Shown: positions 1 to 9,241 of the stretch, piece by piece | How the letters are laid out: every line of letters starts with the position of its first letter | Numbering within the stretch: position 1 is the stretch's first letter | Assembly: GCA_020630975.1 (NCBI GenBank) | Contig: JAHDID010000014.1 | Coordinates: forward strand, 34,283 to 98,282 | From: Verrucomicrobiota bacterium | Lineage (GTDB): Bacteria > Verrucomicrobiota > Verrucomicrobiia > Verrucomicrobiales > DEV007 | DNA length: 64,000 nt | Reading direction: 5' to 3' | The notes under the pieces: model-generated | The model's input: the letters and a program-made list of their open reading frames with translations, nothing else | What the model was told of the DNA's origin: nothing | Database searches by the model: none | Position numbers and translations under genes: made by a program

Positions 1-360
1 CCTTGCTTTTCTGATATCGCCAGAGACTTCAGATACCAATTCTCGGCGGCTTCGAAATCTCGCTGCTCTCCGGCAATGCTTCCCAGCTGATGATAGGTGA
101 TCGCAGCGTGGTGCTCGTTGCCTTGCTTTTCTGATATCGCCAGAGACTTCAGATACCAATTCTCGGCGGCTTCGAAATCTCGCTGCTCTTGGGTGACGGT
201 TCCCAGCTGATGATAGGTGCTCGCAGCTCCGTGCTCGTTACCTTGTTTTTCTTTGATCGCCAAAGACTTCAGATACCAATTCTTGGCGGCTTCGAAATCT
301 CGCTGCTCTTCGGCAATGATTCCCAGCTGATGATAGGTGCTCGCTTCGCCGGAAAAGTCC
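1..360 (-). repeat. Tandem 120-bp repeats encoding TPR units
   Basis: Three consecutive 120-bp units (1-120, 121-240, 241-360) encode 40-residue TPRs of the CHAT protein. Bases 1-60 and 121-180 are identical, and 241-300 differs from them at only a few positions. The second halves (61-120, 181-240, 301-360) vary more. Nucleotide-level identity beyond what protein conservation needs points to recent unit duplication or gene conversion. The array continues past the left edge, so the total copy number is unknown. Confidence 0.93.
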
Positions 361-2903
361 ATCGCAGCCTGTTTTTCCTTTGCGCAAACAAGGAAAAGCC
401 GACTGGCTTCAGACCAGTCTCGATTGTTTTGGGCCCATGCCGCTAGGGCTTGAACGAGAGCTGCTGAGAAGTCGGTTATTTCATGCTGATTCGCAATATC
501 CAAAGCGTGGTGAAAATTTGCCTTATGCAGGAAAAAAGGCACCCTCTGCTCATGCAATGGCTTGGGAGCGAGGCTATCCGCGAATATCCCCATAAACGAA
601 ACAAACCCACGCTGCCACTGCTCGGCGATCTCGCGTGTCTGCAAAAAGCTAGTAAACATTGGGTGAATGGTATAAATACCATCGCCCAACAGCGAAAGCA
701 GTCCACACGAACAGGCCCTAGCAAACACGCTATGGGCTACTCCATGGTCGTAGTCAGTCACCTCACCACTCTGCTCGCCCATTGCCTGGACATAATCCAG
801 ATCTACATATCTGCGGTGGAGAGCAATCGCATCGAGATAGGTCTGCTCAACTTCTGTCAAGCCGCTCTCGAATAGTGTGAGTGCCCCCATCATTCGAGCC
901 CACGCAGGATCAAGAGCTATGTCTGAATCAGCGTTCTCGGTGTAATTGCTGAGGATATCAGCGATCTGATCATTGACGGTAGCCAGAGTCCTGCCGCGCA
1001 ATTCTCCCAAAACGGTGCGCACCAATATCGGATGCCCATCGAGCGTGATCTGAAACAGCTGACGGGCATCGGGATCTTTGCGATCAAGTGCGATATCCAG
1101 TTCATCGGCCAAGCCACCGATGTAATCCCACAGATCATTGCCCCGTAGGCCGCCTAGCTGCAGACGATGGCAGTCGGTCTCGGGTAACCATGTCTCATCG
1201 CTGCGGCTGGTGATGAGTATCTTGGTCTTTCCGCCATGTAGCGCGTGGAGGAAATCGCGTAGCTTCAGCGCATCGTCCTCCGGCAGGGTGGCGGATACCG
1301 ACTCGGCACTAAGACCACGGACGGACTCAAAATTGTCCCAGACCAAGAGCAACGGCAACTGATCGCGACAAACGTGCGCCAGGGCAGAGTAGGCCTGCTC
1401 ATCATCCGAATCGAACTGCGGGCCAAAGATGGCGCGACCGACTTGATTGAGCACGTAGCTGGCTGAACGCACGGTATCGAAGCTGACCCAAAAGGGCGGA
1501 TACTCCAAACCACCGGTATCGCGCAACCACTGCAGGAAATGCCGAGCGAGGGAGCTTTTGCCGGTGCCGCCGAGACCGTGGATAAGGATGCTGGGGCATT
1601 TTTTGCGCAGGCGGCGCTCCAGCTGGTGGATCGCCTCGTCGCGCCCGACGAAGTGATCGACATGGGCGATATCGGACTCTTCTGGTAGTGCGATGCTAGC
1701 CTCGGGAGCAGTGGCATCGGCAGCGAAAGATAGATCGACGGTCTCCGACTGCTGGTAGACCACTGGCAGCAGCCAGTCTGCTAGGTGCACCTGGGGATTG
1801 TAGGCGCTGCGGCTAGCCTGCTGTACCATCTGCAGGCGACCGGATCGAGTCGCATCGAGAAGATTGCCCGAGTGGATCAGCTGCTGGTAAAAAGTCGGGA
1901 AAAACACATTCGCTCCCGATACGGTCAGATTGTGGCTCATCGCTAGGACGCCGTGGAAGCCGGCCTTTACCAAGGCACCTGCGATCGAGGCAAAGGCGCT
2001 ATCGCCCTCGGCCTGGGCATCGATGGCCCCCGAGCGGCAGGCATTGAGCACGGCGTAGGGTACCCGACAATCGGCCAGTAGCTGGTGCAACTGCTCGGCA
2101 GAGATCTCGTCTTTTCCGCCTTGCGCGTTCTCGAATAGCAGTCGCCCACTATGCCCTCGCAGGTACATGGTGTCTGTCGGGCTAGGCATCGACTGCCCGT
2201 AGCCACCGTGACCATCGAAGTGGAAGATGTGATATTTCCCCGGATGATCCTGCAAATGCTGGCGCAACTGATCAAAGGTAGGCGGTCGCAGCACGGTGAT
2301 CTGCACGGGTAACTGACGCTGGCGGATCAAGTCGACCAGTGGCCGAGAGATGGAGCGGTAGTCGACATCATTCTCGTAGGGGCGAGCGGTGACCAGTAGG
2401 ATCTGGATACAATCGGTCGGCAGATCGTCGGCAATCGGCGTCGGGGTGGGCGCATTTTCGCTGAGGCGACGCTGGATACGGGCGCGGTGGCCAAAGTAGC
2501 CAATGTCTGTCGCGCACAGCGCCTCCCATGGCCAAGCCAGCAAGTGAGGCGAGTCTAGGGAGATCAAAAAATCGAATAGCTCGCCCTGGGTCTTCGAAAC
2601 CCAATCACCAGTCTGACGTGAATCGAACAGGCACTCAAAGGCAGCCTCTCCCCAGCCTCGCAGCGCAGCCTCAATTTTCTCAGCTCGCTCGGTGTAAGGT
2701 GGAAAAGGATAATCGAGAAACCGCTCCAGGTACCAGCGAAGCTGCTCCATCAGGCAACCATCGCCTGCATCGGGGACGGGCCACGTGTGTGGATCTGGCA
2801 GCTCGGTGGGTTGGCCGGATCGGTTTAGAGCATTATTCCAGATCTGAAACTGCGGAATGCCATCTGCTGTGGCAGTGGTTTGGAGCAAAGAGAGTGAAGA
2901 CAT
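1..2903 (-). CDS. CHAT-domain protease fused to STAND-type NTPase and TPR repeats (3' end beyond left edge)
   Basis: I translated the reverse strand by hand: the frame stays open from ATG at 2903 to base 1 (967 codons), so the protein is truncated only by the window edge. The N-terminal third is a CHAT (caspase HetF-associated with TPRs) domain, with a WPWE motif near residue 147, the catalytic histidine in FDGHGG (His232) and the catalytic cysteine in LNACRSG (Cys289). A P-loop NTPase of the NB-ARC/STAND type follows: FVGRDEAI, then Walker A GLGGTGKSS (Lys449), Walker B LLLVWDNFE and a KILITSR sensor-like strand. After a helical region, about residue 850 onward consists of 40-residue TPR units (YHQLG...RDFEAA.NWYLKSLAI). 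The architecture fits a signal-responsive protease: TPRs sense, the NTPase oligomerises, the CHAT domain cleaves. Relatives occur in bacterial immunity and programmed-death systems, but the substrate cannot be read here. The family call is firm; a defence role is inference. Confidence 0.9.
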   Translation of the reverse strand, partial: MSSLSLLQTTATADGIPQFQIWNNALNRSGQPTELPDPHTWPVPDAGDGCLMEQLRWYLERFLDYPFPPYTERAEKIEAALRGWGEAAFECLFDSRQTGDWVSKTQGELFDFLISLDSPHLLAWPWEALCATDIGYFGHRARIQRRLSENAPTPTPIADDLPTDCIQILLVTARPYENDVDYRSISRPLVDLIRQRQLPVQITVLRPPTFDQLRQHLQDHPGKYHIFHFDGHGGYGQSMPSPTDTMYLRGHSGRLLFENAQGGKDEISAEQLHQLLADCRVPYAVLNACRSGAIDAQAEGDSAFASIAGALVKAGFHGVLAMSHNLTVSGANVFFPTFYQQLIHSGNLLDATRSGRLQMVQQASRSAYNPQVHLADWLLPVVYQQSETVDLSFAADATAPEASIALPEESDIAHVDHFVGRDEAIHQLERRLRKKCPSILIHGLGGTGKSSLARHFLQWLRDTGGLEYPPFWVSFDTVRSASYVLNQVGRAIFGPQFDSDDEQAYSALAHVCRDQLPLLLVWDNFESVRGLSAESVSATLPEDDALKLRDFLHALHGGKTKILITSRSDETWLPETDCHRLQLGGLRGNDLWDYIGGLADELDIALDRKDPDARQLFQITLDGHPILVRTVLGELRGRTLATVNDQIADILSNYTENADSDIALDPAWARMMGALTLFESGLTEVEQTYLDAIALHRRYVDLDYVQAMGEQSGEVTDYDHGVAHSVFARACSCGLLSLLGDGIYTIHPMFTSFLQTREIAEQWQRGFVSFMGIFADSLAPKPLHEQRVPFFLHKANFHHALDIANQHEITDFSAALVQALAAWAQNNRDWSEASRLFLVCAKEKQAAMDFSGEASTYHQLGIIAEEQRDFEAAKNWYLKSLAIKEKQGNEHGAASTYHQLGTVTQEQRDFEAAENWYLKSLAISEKQGNEHHAAITYHQLGSIAGEQRDFEAAENWYLKSLAISEKQ

Positions 2904-3108
2904 TTTGTTGAGCGGTAGGCAGCAATTCGCTAACGGATGAAAGGAGAAAGCGTTAGAGACCGTGCCGCGCGAAATCTAACAGTGCTCAATAGTGCTAGCC
3001 CGCATCGCTCATAGAAAATCTAATCTGACTTGCTGCGGTAGGTGCTGCCTGCGCAGAGTGCACCACACAGCCCTGCAGAAATATCTTCGCGCGCCTTAGT
3101 AGCAGCTA

Positions 3109-3150
3109 TTGAACATGGATTTGGACGGATTGAACATGGATGACACGGAT
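3109..3150 (+). repeat. Short direct repeat in the 335-bp gap between the CHAT and Rpn genes
   Basis: The gap 2904-3238 holds no gene that I can support. Near its right end, TTGAACATGGAT occurs at 3109-3120 and again at 3130-3141, 21 bp apart, with ACGGAT after each copy. From memory, similar 'AACATGGAT...ACGGAT' strings are common as intergenic filler in several environmental phyla. I see no terminal inverted repeats or target duplication. The promoter of the divergent CHAT gene should lie in the left part, but no clear -35/-10 pair stands out. Confidence 0.6.
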
Positions 3151-3238
3151 TATTTCTGGAGCCTTCGGCTCGCTATGATTTTGTATGAGAAATACGAGCT
3201 AGCCAGCATCACCCATCAGTTATAGCTTGCTATACGCG

Positions 3239-4075
3239 ATGTTTATCGACCCACGGACAGCCTTAGCTTTTCGAAAGATCTTCGGCTCTGAGGATAGTGG
3301 GCCTATTCTGATCTCTTTCCTCAACGCTATCCTCTACAAGGGGGCACCGACTATCGTCGATCTGCAGATCATAAATCCCTATTCACTGGAGGCACGCGTC
3401 GGTCTGAAGACCTCGATCCTCGATGTCAAAGCAGAGCTGTCTACCGGCGAGCGCATCCTGATCGAGATGCAGCTGATCAACGTCGATGGCTTTGAGAAAC
3501 GTGTGCTCTACAACGCTGCTAAGGAATACGTCAATCAGCTCAGTAGCGGCGCTGGCTACCGCGAGCTGCAGCCGGTAGTCGCCCTCTCGATCGTGAACTT
3601 TGAGCTTTTCGATGCACCCGAGATCGCCGAGCAAGTGGTGACCTTCTTTCAGCTGCTGGAAAAGCAGGCGCATGTCTTCTACCCCGATGGCGATATCGAG
3701 CTAGTCTTTGTCGAGCTGCCAAAGTTCAAAATGCAGCTAGAAGAGCTGCGCACTCTGACAGAAAAGTGGATCTACTTCCTCAAACACGCAGGTGCCCTCG
3801 AAGCCGTGCCCGGCTCGCTAGCCGAGGAGTCACCTATCGACGCTGCCTTTCAAAAAGCTAAAGAGACCGGCCTATCCCCTGAGGAGGCAGACATGATCGA
3901 GAAAGAGCGTTTCTTTGTGCAGGATAGTGAGTATCTGGCAGATAAGCTAGAGCAGGCGGAGACAAAGGCTGAGCAGGCCGAGGCGAAGGCTGAGCAGGCG
4001 GCGACCGAGCTGTCTTTGCTACACGAGCGGCTGAAGGCTGCTGGAATCGATCCTGAAAACCTCGGCTCCGAATAA
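3239..4075 (+). CDS. Rpn/PD-(D/E)XK nuclease family transposase-like protein
   Basis: 278 aa from ATG 3239; an in-frame TTG at 3227 is an alternative start, but MFIDPRTALAFRKIFG is the usual opening of this family. The nuclease core is visible as ILDVKAEL (Asp62) followed by ILIEMQL (Glu76, Gln78), the D...ExQ variant of the PD-(D/E)XK motif used by Rpn (recombination-promoting nuclease) proteins. The C-terminus (about residues 225-268) is a coiled coil with the repeated KAEQAEA pattern. Rpn proteins are DNA endonucleases that promote RecA-independent recombination; despite the 'transposase' family name they are not proven transposases. The gene stands alone between the CHAT gene and formate dehydrogenase, and the accessory character of this end of the window suits such a gene. 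Confidence 0.88.
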   Translation: MFIDPRTALAFRKIFGSEDSGPILISFLNAILYKGAPTIVDLQIINPYSLEARVGLKTSILDVKAELSTGERILIEMQLINVDGFEKRVLYNAAKEYVNQLSSGAGYRELQPVVALSIVNFELFDAPEIAEQVVTFFQLLEKQAHVFYPDGDIELVFVELPKFKMQLEELRTLTEKWIYFLKHAGALEAVPGSLAEESPIDAAFQKAKETGLSPEEADMIEKERFFVQDSEYLADKLEQAETKAEQAEAKAEQAATELSLLHERLKAAGIDPENLGSE

Positions 4076-4164
4076 CTCAGTGCGTACTGGGGGCAAGAAA
4101 TCACGCCTGCTACTTTGCTTGCCTATTGTTTCCATCTCTCGTATTCTCGCGTAACTTTTATCAA

Positions 4165-6894
4165 ATGACGGTAAGCCCAGAACACTACACGGAGGTCAAT
4201 CAGTTGACCATGACGCTGGACGGGGAGCCAGTGTCCTTTACCGAGGGGGAGACCATCTACGAAGTGGCGGAGCGCCATCGTAGAGAGGTGCCCACCCTCT
4301 GTTACGATGAGCGCCTAGAGGCATTCGGCGCCTGCCGCCTGTGTGTGGTCGAGGTCGAGGGCATCCGCAATCCAGTCGCCTCCTGCACCACCAAAGCTAC
4401 CGATGGCATGGTGGTGAAGACGCAAACCGAGGGGATCGAAAAGCACCGCAAGACTCTGCTGGAGATGGTGGTCTCGGAGAATCGCAATGTCGATGTCGAT
4501 GAGCTGAGCGGCTACTCCTCGCAGGAAATGACCAATCTGGTCGATCGCTACCAGGCGCGGACCGGTCGCTTTCAGGGGAAAAAGTCGGGTAAGTCGAATA
4601 CCGACGATAAGAATCCATTCATCCTGCGCGACTACGACAACTGCATCTCCTGCTACCGCTGCGTGCGTGTCTGCGCCGAGCGCGAGGGCGACTACGCGAT
4701 CAATGTGATGAATCGGGGCTTTCACACCCAGATCATCACCGAATTTAACAACGACCTGCGCGACTCGGACTGCACCTTCTGCGGCCAGTGTGTGCAGACC
4801 TGTCCAACCGGTGCCCTAGGCGATAAAAAAGCCCTGCGCGATGCCGATACACCGGGCGAGGTGAAAAAGACACGCAGCGTGTGCCCCTACTGTGGTGTGG
4901 GCTGTGCGGTCGACCTGCTCTCCAAAGGCGACAAAATCGTCGGCGTGCAGCCAGCGATGGACGGTCCAGCCAATGAAGGTGCGCTATGCATCAAGGGCCA
5001 ATTCGCCTTCGACTTTATCCAAAATGCCGATCGCCTGAAGAAGCCGATGGTGCGCCGCGACGATGGCCAGCTCCACGAGTGTGAGTGGGACGAGGCTCTC
5101 GATCGCGCTGCAGAGGGATTTAAGAAAGTCCGTGAAAAACACGGGCGCCACTCGGTCTACGGCATCGCCTCTGGGCGAGCGCCACACGAAGCCGCCTACA
5201 CCATGCAGAAATTCATGCGAGCGGGCTTCGGGACCAACTATATCGACAACTGTTCTCGAGCGTGACACGCTCCTACAGTTGCCGGTCTGGCAGCTACTAT
5301 CGGACGAGGCGCCATGAGCAACCCGCTCAAGGACATGGAGAAGCCTGACGTGATCTTCGCCATCGGGACGAATATGACCGAGTGTCATCCCGTGGCGGCG
5401 ACGCGCCTGAAAAAGGCTCTCACCCAAGGCGCGACTATGGTCGTCGTCGATCCTCGTAAAACCCGCCTAGCAAAGATGGCCCACCTGCACCTACCGATCC
5501 GGCTAGGCTCAGATGTGGCGCTACTGCTGGCGATGGCTCACGTTATTCAGCGCGAAGAGCTCTACGACCTAGAGTTCATCGCCGACCGCACCACTGGCGG
5601 CAAGGCATTCGTCGAGCACCTGAAACCTTTTACCCCAGAGTGGGCAGCCGAGATCTGCGAGGTGCCCGCCGAGGATATCGAGCAGGCTGGCCTCATCTAC
5701 GGACGCGGCGCGCCATCGGCTATCTACTACACGCTGGGTATCACCGAGCACATCTGTGGTGTGGATAATGTGCAGTCGCTGTGCAACCTGGCGCTGATGA
5801 CTGGCAACCTCGGACTCGAGGGCGGCGGTATCAACCCGATGCGCGGGCAGAACAATATCCAAGGCGCAGGTGACTGCGGAGCGGTACCGGCGAATTTCCC
5901 CGGCTTTCAGCCCTGCGACAATCCTGAGTTTGCCGAGAAGTTTTCCAAACTTTACCAGCGGGAGATCGACGCTGAGCGCGGCATCACCAAGGTGACCGCT
6001 CTCAATGAGTCGGGCAAAAGCATCCACGCCATGCTCATCGATGGTGAGAATACTGTGGTGACCGATCCCGATAAAAACCACTGCGAGCACGCACTGAAGA
6101 GCTTGGAGCATCTCGTGGTGATCGATCTTTTCCTCACCGAGACCGCCGAGCTGGCCGATGTGGTATTTCCCGCCACCGCCTTTGGCGAGACCGACGGCGT
6201 GCAGGCCAATACCGAGCGCCGCGTGCAGCGTCTGCGCCAGGCTGTGCCCCCAGTGGGCGAGGCTAAGCCTGACTGGTGGATCATCAGCGAGATCAGCAAG
6301 CGCATGGGGACACCTGGCTTTGAGTACGACTCGGCCAAAGATGTCTTCAACGAGCTCTGCTCCGTCAGCCCGATCTACGCCGGTCTCGACTGGGACCGTA
6401 TCGAGCACGGCGAGTACCACTGGCCGGTGCCGGACAAAGATCACCCCGGCACCCCGCGTCTACACGAGGGCGAGTTCAAAGGCGGCATGAAGGGCGTCTT
6501 CAAAATCATCAACTACCGCGACCCGGCAGAGGTGATCAGCGATGACTTCCCGCTCTGGCTGACCACTGGTCGCCGCCTGCAGGCCTACCACTCGCGCACC
6601 CAGACTGGCCGTAGTGCCGGTATCGAGTACCTCCTCTCCGAGGAGTCGCTAGAGGTGCACCCAGACGATGCCGAGGAGCTAGGCCTAGTCCACGGCGGCA
6701 TGGCCAAGATGAGCAGCGCCCGCGGCGAGATCGAAGTGCCCGTAAAGGTCACCGACATGTCGCCCAAAGGCACCGTCTTCACCTCCTTCTCATTCGCCAA
6801 TGTGCCAGTGAACATCCTCACTGGCGGCGGGTATGATCCGGTGACGCAGACAGCTGAGCTGAAAGTGTGCCCAGTGAAAGTGGTACCCGCATAA
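4165..6894 (+). CDS. fdhF: Formate dehydrogenase alpha subunit, selenocysteine-containing (in-frame TGA read through)
   Basis: A single frame of 909 residues from ATG 4165 (a TTG at 4126 is also in frame), with one internal TGA at 5263-5265, codon 367. Domains in order: NuoG-like [2Fe-2S] domain (Cys46, 57, 60, 74); two [4Fe-4S] clusters (Cys160/163/166/170 and Cys203/206/209/213); the molybdopterin oxidoreductase [4Fe-4S] site (Cys240, 243, 247, 275); the Mo/W-bisMGD catalytic domain; and the C-terminal dinucleotide-binding domain. The text around the TGA reads NCSRA-TGA-HAPTVAGL, matching the RVUHGPSVAGL context of Sec140 in E. coli FdhF. The TGA is therefore read as selenocysteine, the Mo/W ligand, and not as a break. 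The enzyme oxidises formate to CO2 (or the reverse). The ferredoxin-like N-terminus is typical of cytosolic NAD- or ferredoxin-linked enzymes, but no diaphorase partner, fdhD or sel gene lies nearby. Confidence 0.92.
5277..5295 (+). promoter_or_regulatory. Bacterial SECIS-like hairpin downstream of the UGA codon of fdhF
   Basis: AGTTGCC (5277-5283), loop GGTCT (5284-5288), GGCAGCT (5289-5295): seven pairs including one G-U. It begins 12 nt after the UGA, leaving 11 nt between, as I recall for E. coli fdhF, whose apical loop also carries GGUC. SelB-tRNA-Sec binds such loops to recode UGA. A second short stem, GAGCG (5258-5262) with CGCTC (5268-5272), would place the UGA itself in a 5-nt loop. 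The pairing is seen directly; SECIS function is inferred from position and similarity. Confidence 0.82.
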
Positions 6895-6932
6895 GAGGTA
6901 GGAGAGCTTTACTCTACATTTTGATTGAAGGA

Positions 6933-6959
6933 ACGAGGCTCTCTTTGAGCCTCGTTTTT
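6933..6959 (+). terminator. Rho-independent terminator after fdhF
   Basis: A 9-bp perfect stem, ACGAGGCTC / GAGCCTCGT with a TCTTT loop, runs straight into TTTTT. It sits 38 bp after the fdhF stop and separates it from the next operon. Confidence 0.9.
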
Positions 6960-7097
6960 GTTTACTTGGCAATGCAGTCGATGAGGACATTGGCGCTTCT
7001 AGGTTCAGGCGAATATTCGTGACAAGATACTACCAAGTCGGGTAAAACTAGAAATGGTGCAGTTCACCGCTGCGACTGGACATCCGTTTGTTTTGCT

Positions 7098-9194
7098 ATG
7101 AAAACCAAGATCTCTCTGCAGCTCGTCGCTGCGATCGCTTTGGCCCTCTCTGCCTTTACTGTTCCCGCCCAGGCACGCGAGTGGACCAGCACTGATGGAA
7201 AGAAACTTCAGGCGTTTTTCCTCGGTATCGAGGGGGATAACTTCAAATTCAAACTGCGCAATGGCCAGGAAATCTCAGTGCCTAGCTCGCGATTCATCAA
7301 GGGCGATCGCGAGGCTGCGGAGCGTCTCGACCGGATCGGCGACGACACCTACACGCTGGCCTCGGCCAAGAAGATCGACTACCTGCTGGCAGCGAATTTG
7401 AAAAAGGGTGGCTTCTCTTCGTTTAATGAGCCACTGCCTGACGACCTCTTCGTTCGCCGCGTGTACCTAGACATCATCGGGCGGATCCCGACTCGCGCTG
7501 AGTTCATGGAGTTTGCCATCAACTCTCGACCTGACAAGCGGCAGGCGCTGATCGATGAGCTGTTGCTACACCCGAGCCGCTCGTCGCACTTGTTCAACTA
7601 CTTCGCCGATATGTACCGGATCCTCGACGATGACTTCGCCAGAGGGATCCGCATGGAGGGCTATGTGCAGTGGTGGCGTGATCAGCTAGCTGCGAACGCT
7701 CCCTATCACAAAATAGTCAGCGATATGATCACTGCCAAGGGCAACCTCGGTCACAATCCGGCGTCTGGCTTCCTGCTGCGCGACACAGGCATGGAGTTCG
7801 ACACCTTTGCCAACTTTGGCCAAGTGATGCTGGGGATGGATATCTCCTGCGCTCAGTGTCACGACCATCCATTCGACGATTCTATGACCCAGATCGACTT
7901 CTATCGGATGGCGGCATTTCTGGGAAATACCCAGCGCACCATCAGCTACGGCAAAACCAGCTCCAAAGGCGGCGAAATGATGATGGTCGCCTACAATGGT
8001 CTACCGACACAGATGCCCAATGCCCCAGAGGGCTGGAAGGACCAGTTCATCGAGTTTGCAGAGAAGAATAAGCAAGTCCGCTGGGAAGATCAGCGATCCA
8101 ATTGGTTCAAATACTACCTCGAAGCTCTAGCCTGGAATCTGGATGACAACGAAGTGCTGACCACCAGTCTGCCGGCCGATTTTTTGGGCAAAGGCGGAAG
8201 ACCCGGAGACGAAGTCGACCCTCGCACTCTAATCAAGCCGGCGGCAAAACTCGGCGGCAAAACCCGCCGGGAGGCTCTGCGCGACTGGCTGATCGGGCCA
8301 GACAATCCAAGGTTCGCCGTGAATATCGCCAATCGCATGTGGTCGCGTGCTTTCGGTATGGGAGTGATCGAGCCGGTCAATGACTACTCCGACCAGATGG
8401 TGAAAGATTCCGGTCACGCCCAGTTGCTCACTTTCCTCGGCAGCGAGATGCGTCGGGTCGGCTATGACATGCGTGAGTTCATGCGCATCATCTACAACAC
8501 GCGCGCCTATCAAAGTCTGGCCACGGAAGAAGAGCCAAACTTTGTGAAAACCTACCTCTTCCAGGGGCCTGTGCTGCGCCGCATGCGTGCTGAGCAAGCC
8601 TGGGACTCGCTGATGCTGCTATCTGAGGGGACGGCCATCGACAACAAGACTGGGCGAGACGGCTCGCTCTACCGAGCACTGATCGATGTCGATTTTCACA
8701 CCGTGACCAATGAAGAAATGTGGGAGCGCTACGAGGTATGGGATGACTATCGCAACCAACGGATGGCCGCAGCTGTAGCGACTGAGGGCGACTGGCGAAA
8801 TCCGACCTATAAAGACGATGATGATCTCCGGGCTTCAGCTCTTGCTCAGCCAGCGGCTCCAGCTTCTCTACTAGATACCTTTGGCCAGTCAGACCGACTG
8901 ATCACCGATCAGCACAACTTCGACGGCTCGGTACCGCAAGTGTTAGCACTGATGAATGGACCGACCACCGATAAGCTCACCGGGACCTACTCGAAAATCG
9001 TCAACGACCTGGAGGATCTGGACGGACCCGACGCCAAGATTCGCGGCGTGTTCTTTACCATCCTGAGTCGATACCCCAGTGACGACGAGATCAAACTCGG
9101 TCGCGAAATGATGGAGGAGTTTGGCGAAGACGATGGCATCAGCGACCTGACATGGGCGCTGATGAATAGCCCGGAATTCCTCTTCATCCAGTAA
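7098..9194 (+). CDS. SHD1 + DUF1549/DUF1553 secreted cytochrome-like protein
   Basis: 698 aa with a Sec signal peptide (cleavage after about residue 26, AQA-RE). Residues 27-75 form an SHD1 domain (REWTSTDGKKLQ...VPSSRF). Next come DUF1549 with a single haem-binding CAQCH (Cys251-His255, in SCAQCHDHPF) and then DUF1553 (RREALRDWLIGPDNPRFAVNIANRMW). Such proteins are abundant in Planctomycetota and Verrucomicrobiota, where they are always paired with DUF1501 proteins, as here 47 bp downstream. They are proposed to act in periplasmic oxidation or polysaccharide use, but no reaction is established. The match to the family is strong and the function is unknown. A close counterpart lies at 36.2-38.4 kb on the other strand. 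Confidence 0.9.
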   Translation: MKTKISLQLVAAIALALSAFTVPAQAREWTSTDGKKLQAFFLGIEGDNFKFKLRNGQEISVPSSRFIKGDREAAERLDRIGDDTYTLASAKKIDYLLAANLKKGGFSSFNEPLPDDLFVRRVYLDIIGRIPTRAEFMEFAINSRPDKRQALIDELLLHPSRSSHLFNYFADMYRILDDDFARGIRMEGYVQWWRDQLAANAPYHKIVSDMITAKGNLGHNPASGFLLRDTGMEFDTFANFGQVMLGMDISCAQCHDHPFDDSMTQIDFYRMAAFLGNTQRTISYGKTSSKGGEMMMVAYNGLPTQMPNAPEGWKDQFIEFAEKNKQVRWEDQRSNWFKYYLEALAWNLDDNEVLTTSLPADFLGKGGRPGDEVDPRTLIKPAAKLGGKTRREALRDWLIGPDNPRFAVNIANRMWSRAFGMGVIEPVNDYSDQMVKDSGHAQLLTFLGSEMRRVGYDMREFMRIIYNTRAYQSLATEEEPNFVKTYLFQGPVLRRMRAEQAWDSLMLLSEGTAIDNKTGRDGSLYRALIDVDFHTVTNEEMWERYEVWDDYRNQRMAAAVATEGDWRNPTYKDDDDLRASALAQPAAPASLLDTFGQSDRLITDQHNFDGSVPQVLALMNGPTTDKLTGTYSKIVNDLEDLDGPDAKIRGVFFTILSRYPSDDEIKLGREMMEEFGEDDGISDLTWALMNSPEFLFIQ

Positions 9195-9241
9195 CCCTCC
9201 AGAGAAATATCTACCTAACCGCTAACTAACCAAACATCGGT

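Noticed and set aside
1..360. CRISPR array or satellite DNA
   Set aside because: The 120-bp units are in frame with a long protein and encode TPRs; there are no spacers.
189..2911. Several plus-strand and short minus-strand frames over the first 2.9 kb
   Set aside because: All overlap one continuous minus-strand frame with recognisable CHAT, NTPase and TPR domains.
4126..6894. Two separate genes or a pseudogene for formate dehydrogenase
   Set aside because: The TGA is at the exact Sec position, the frame is otherwise intact and a SECIS-like hairpin follows.
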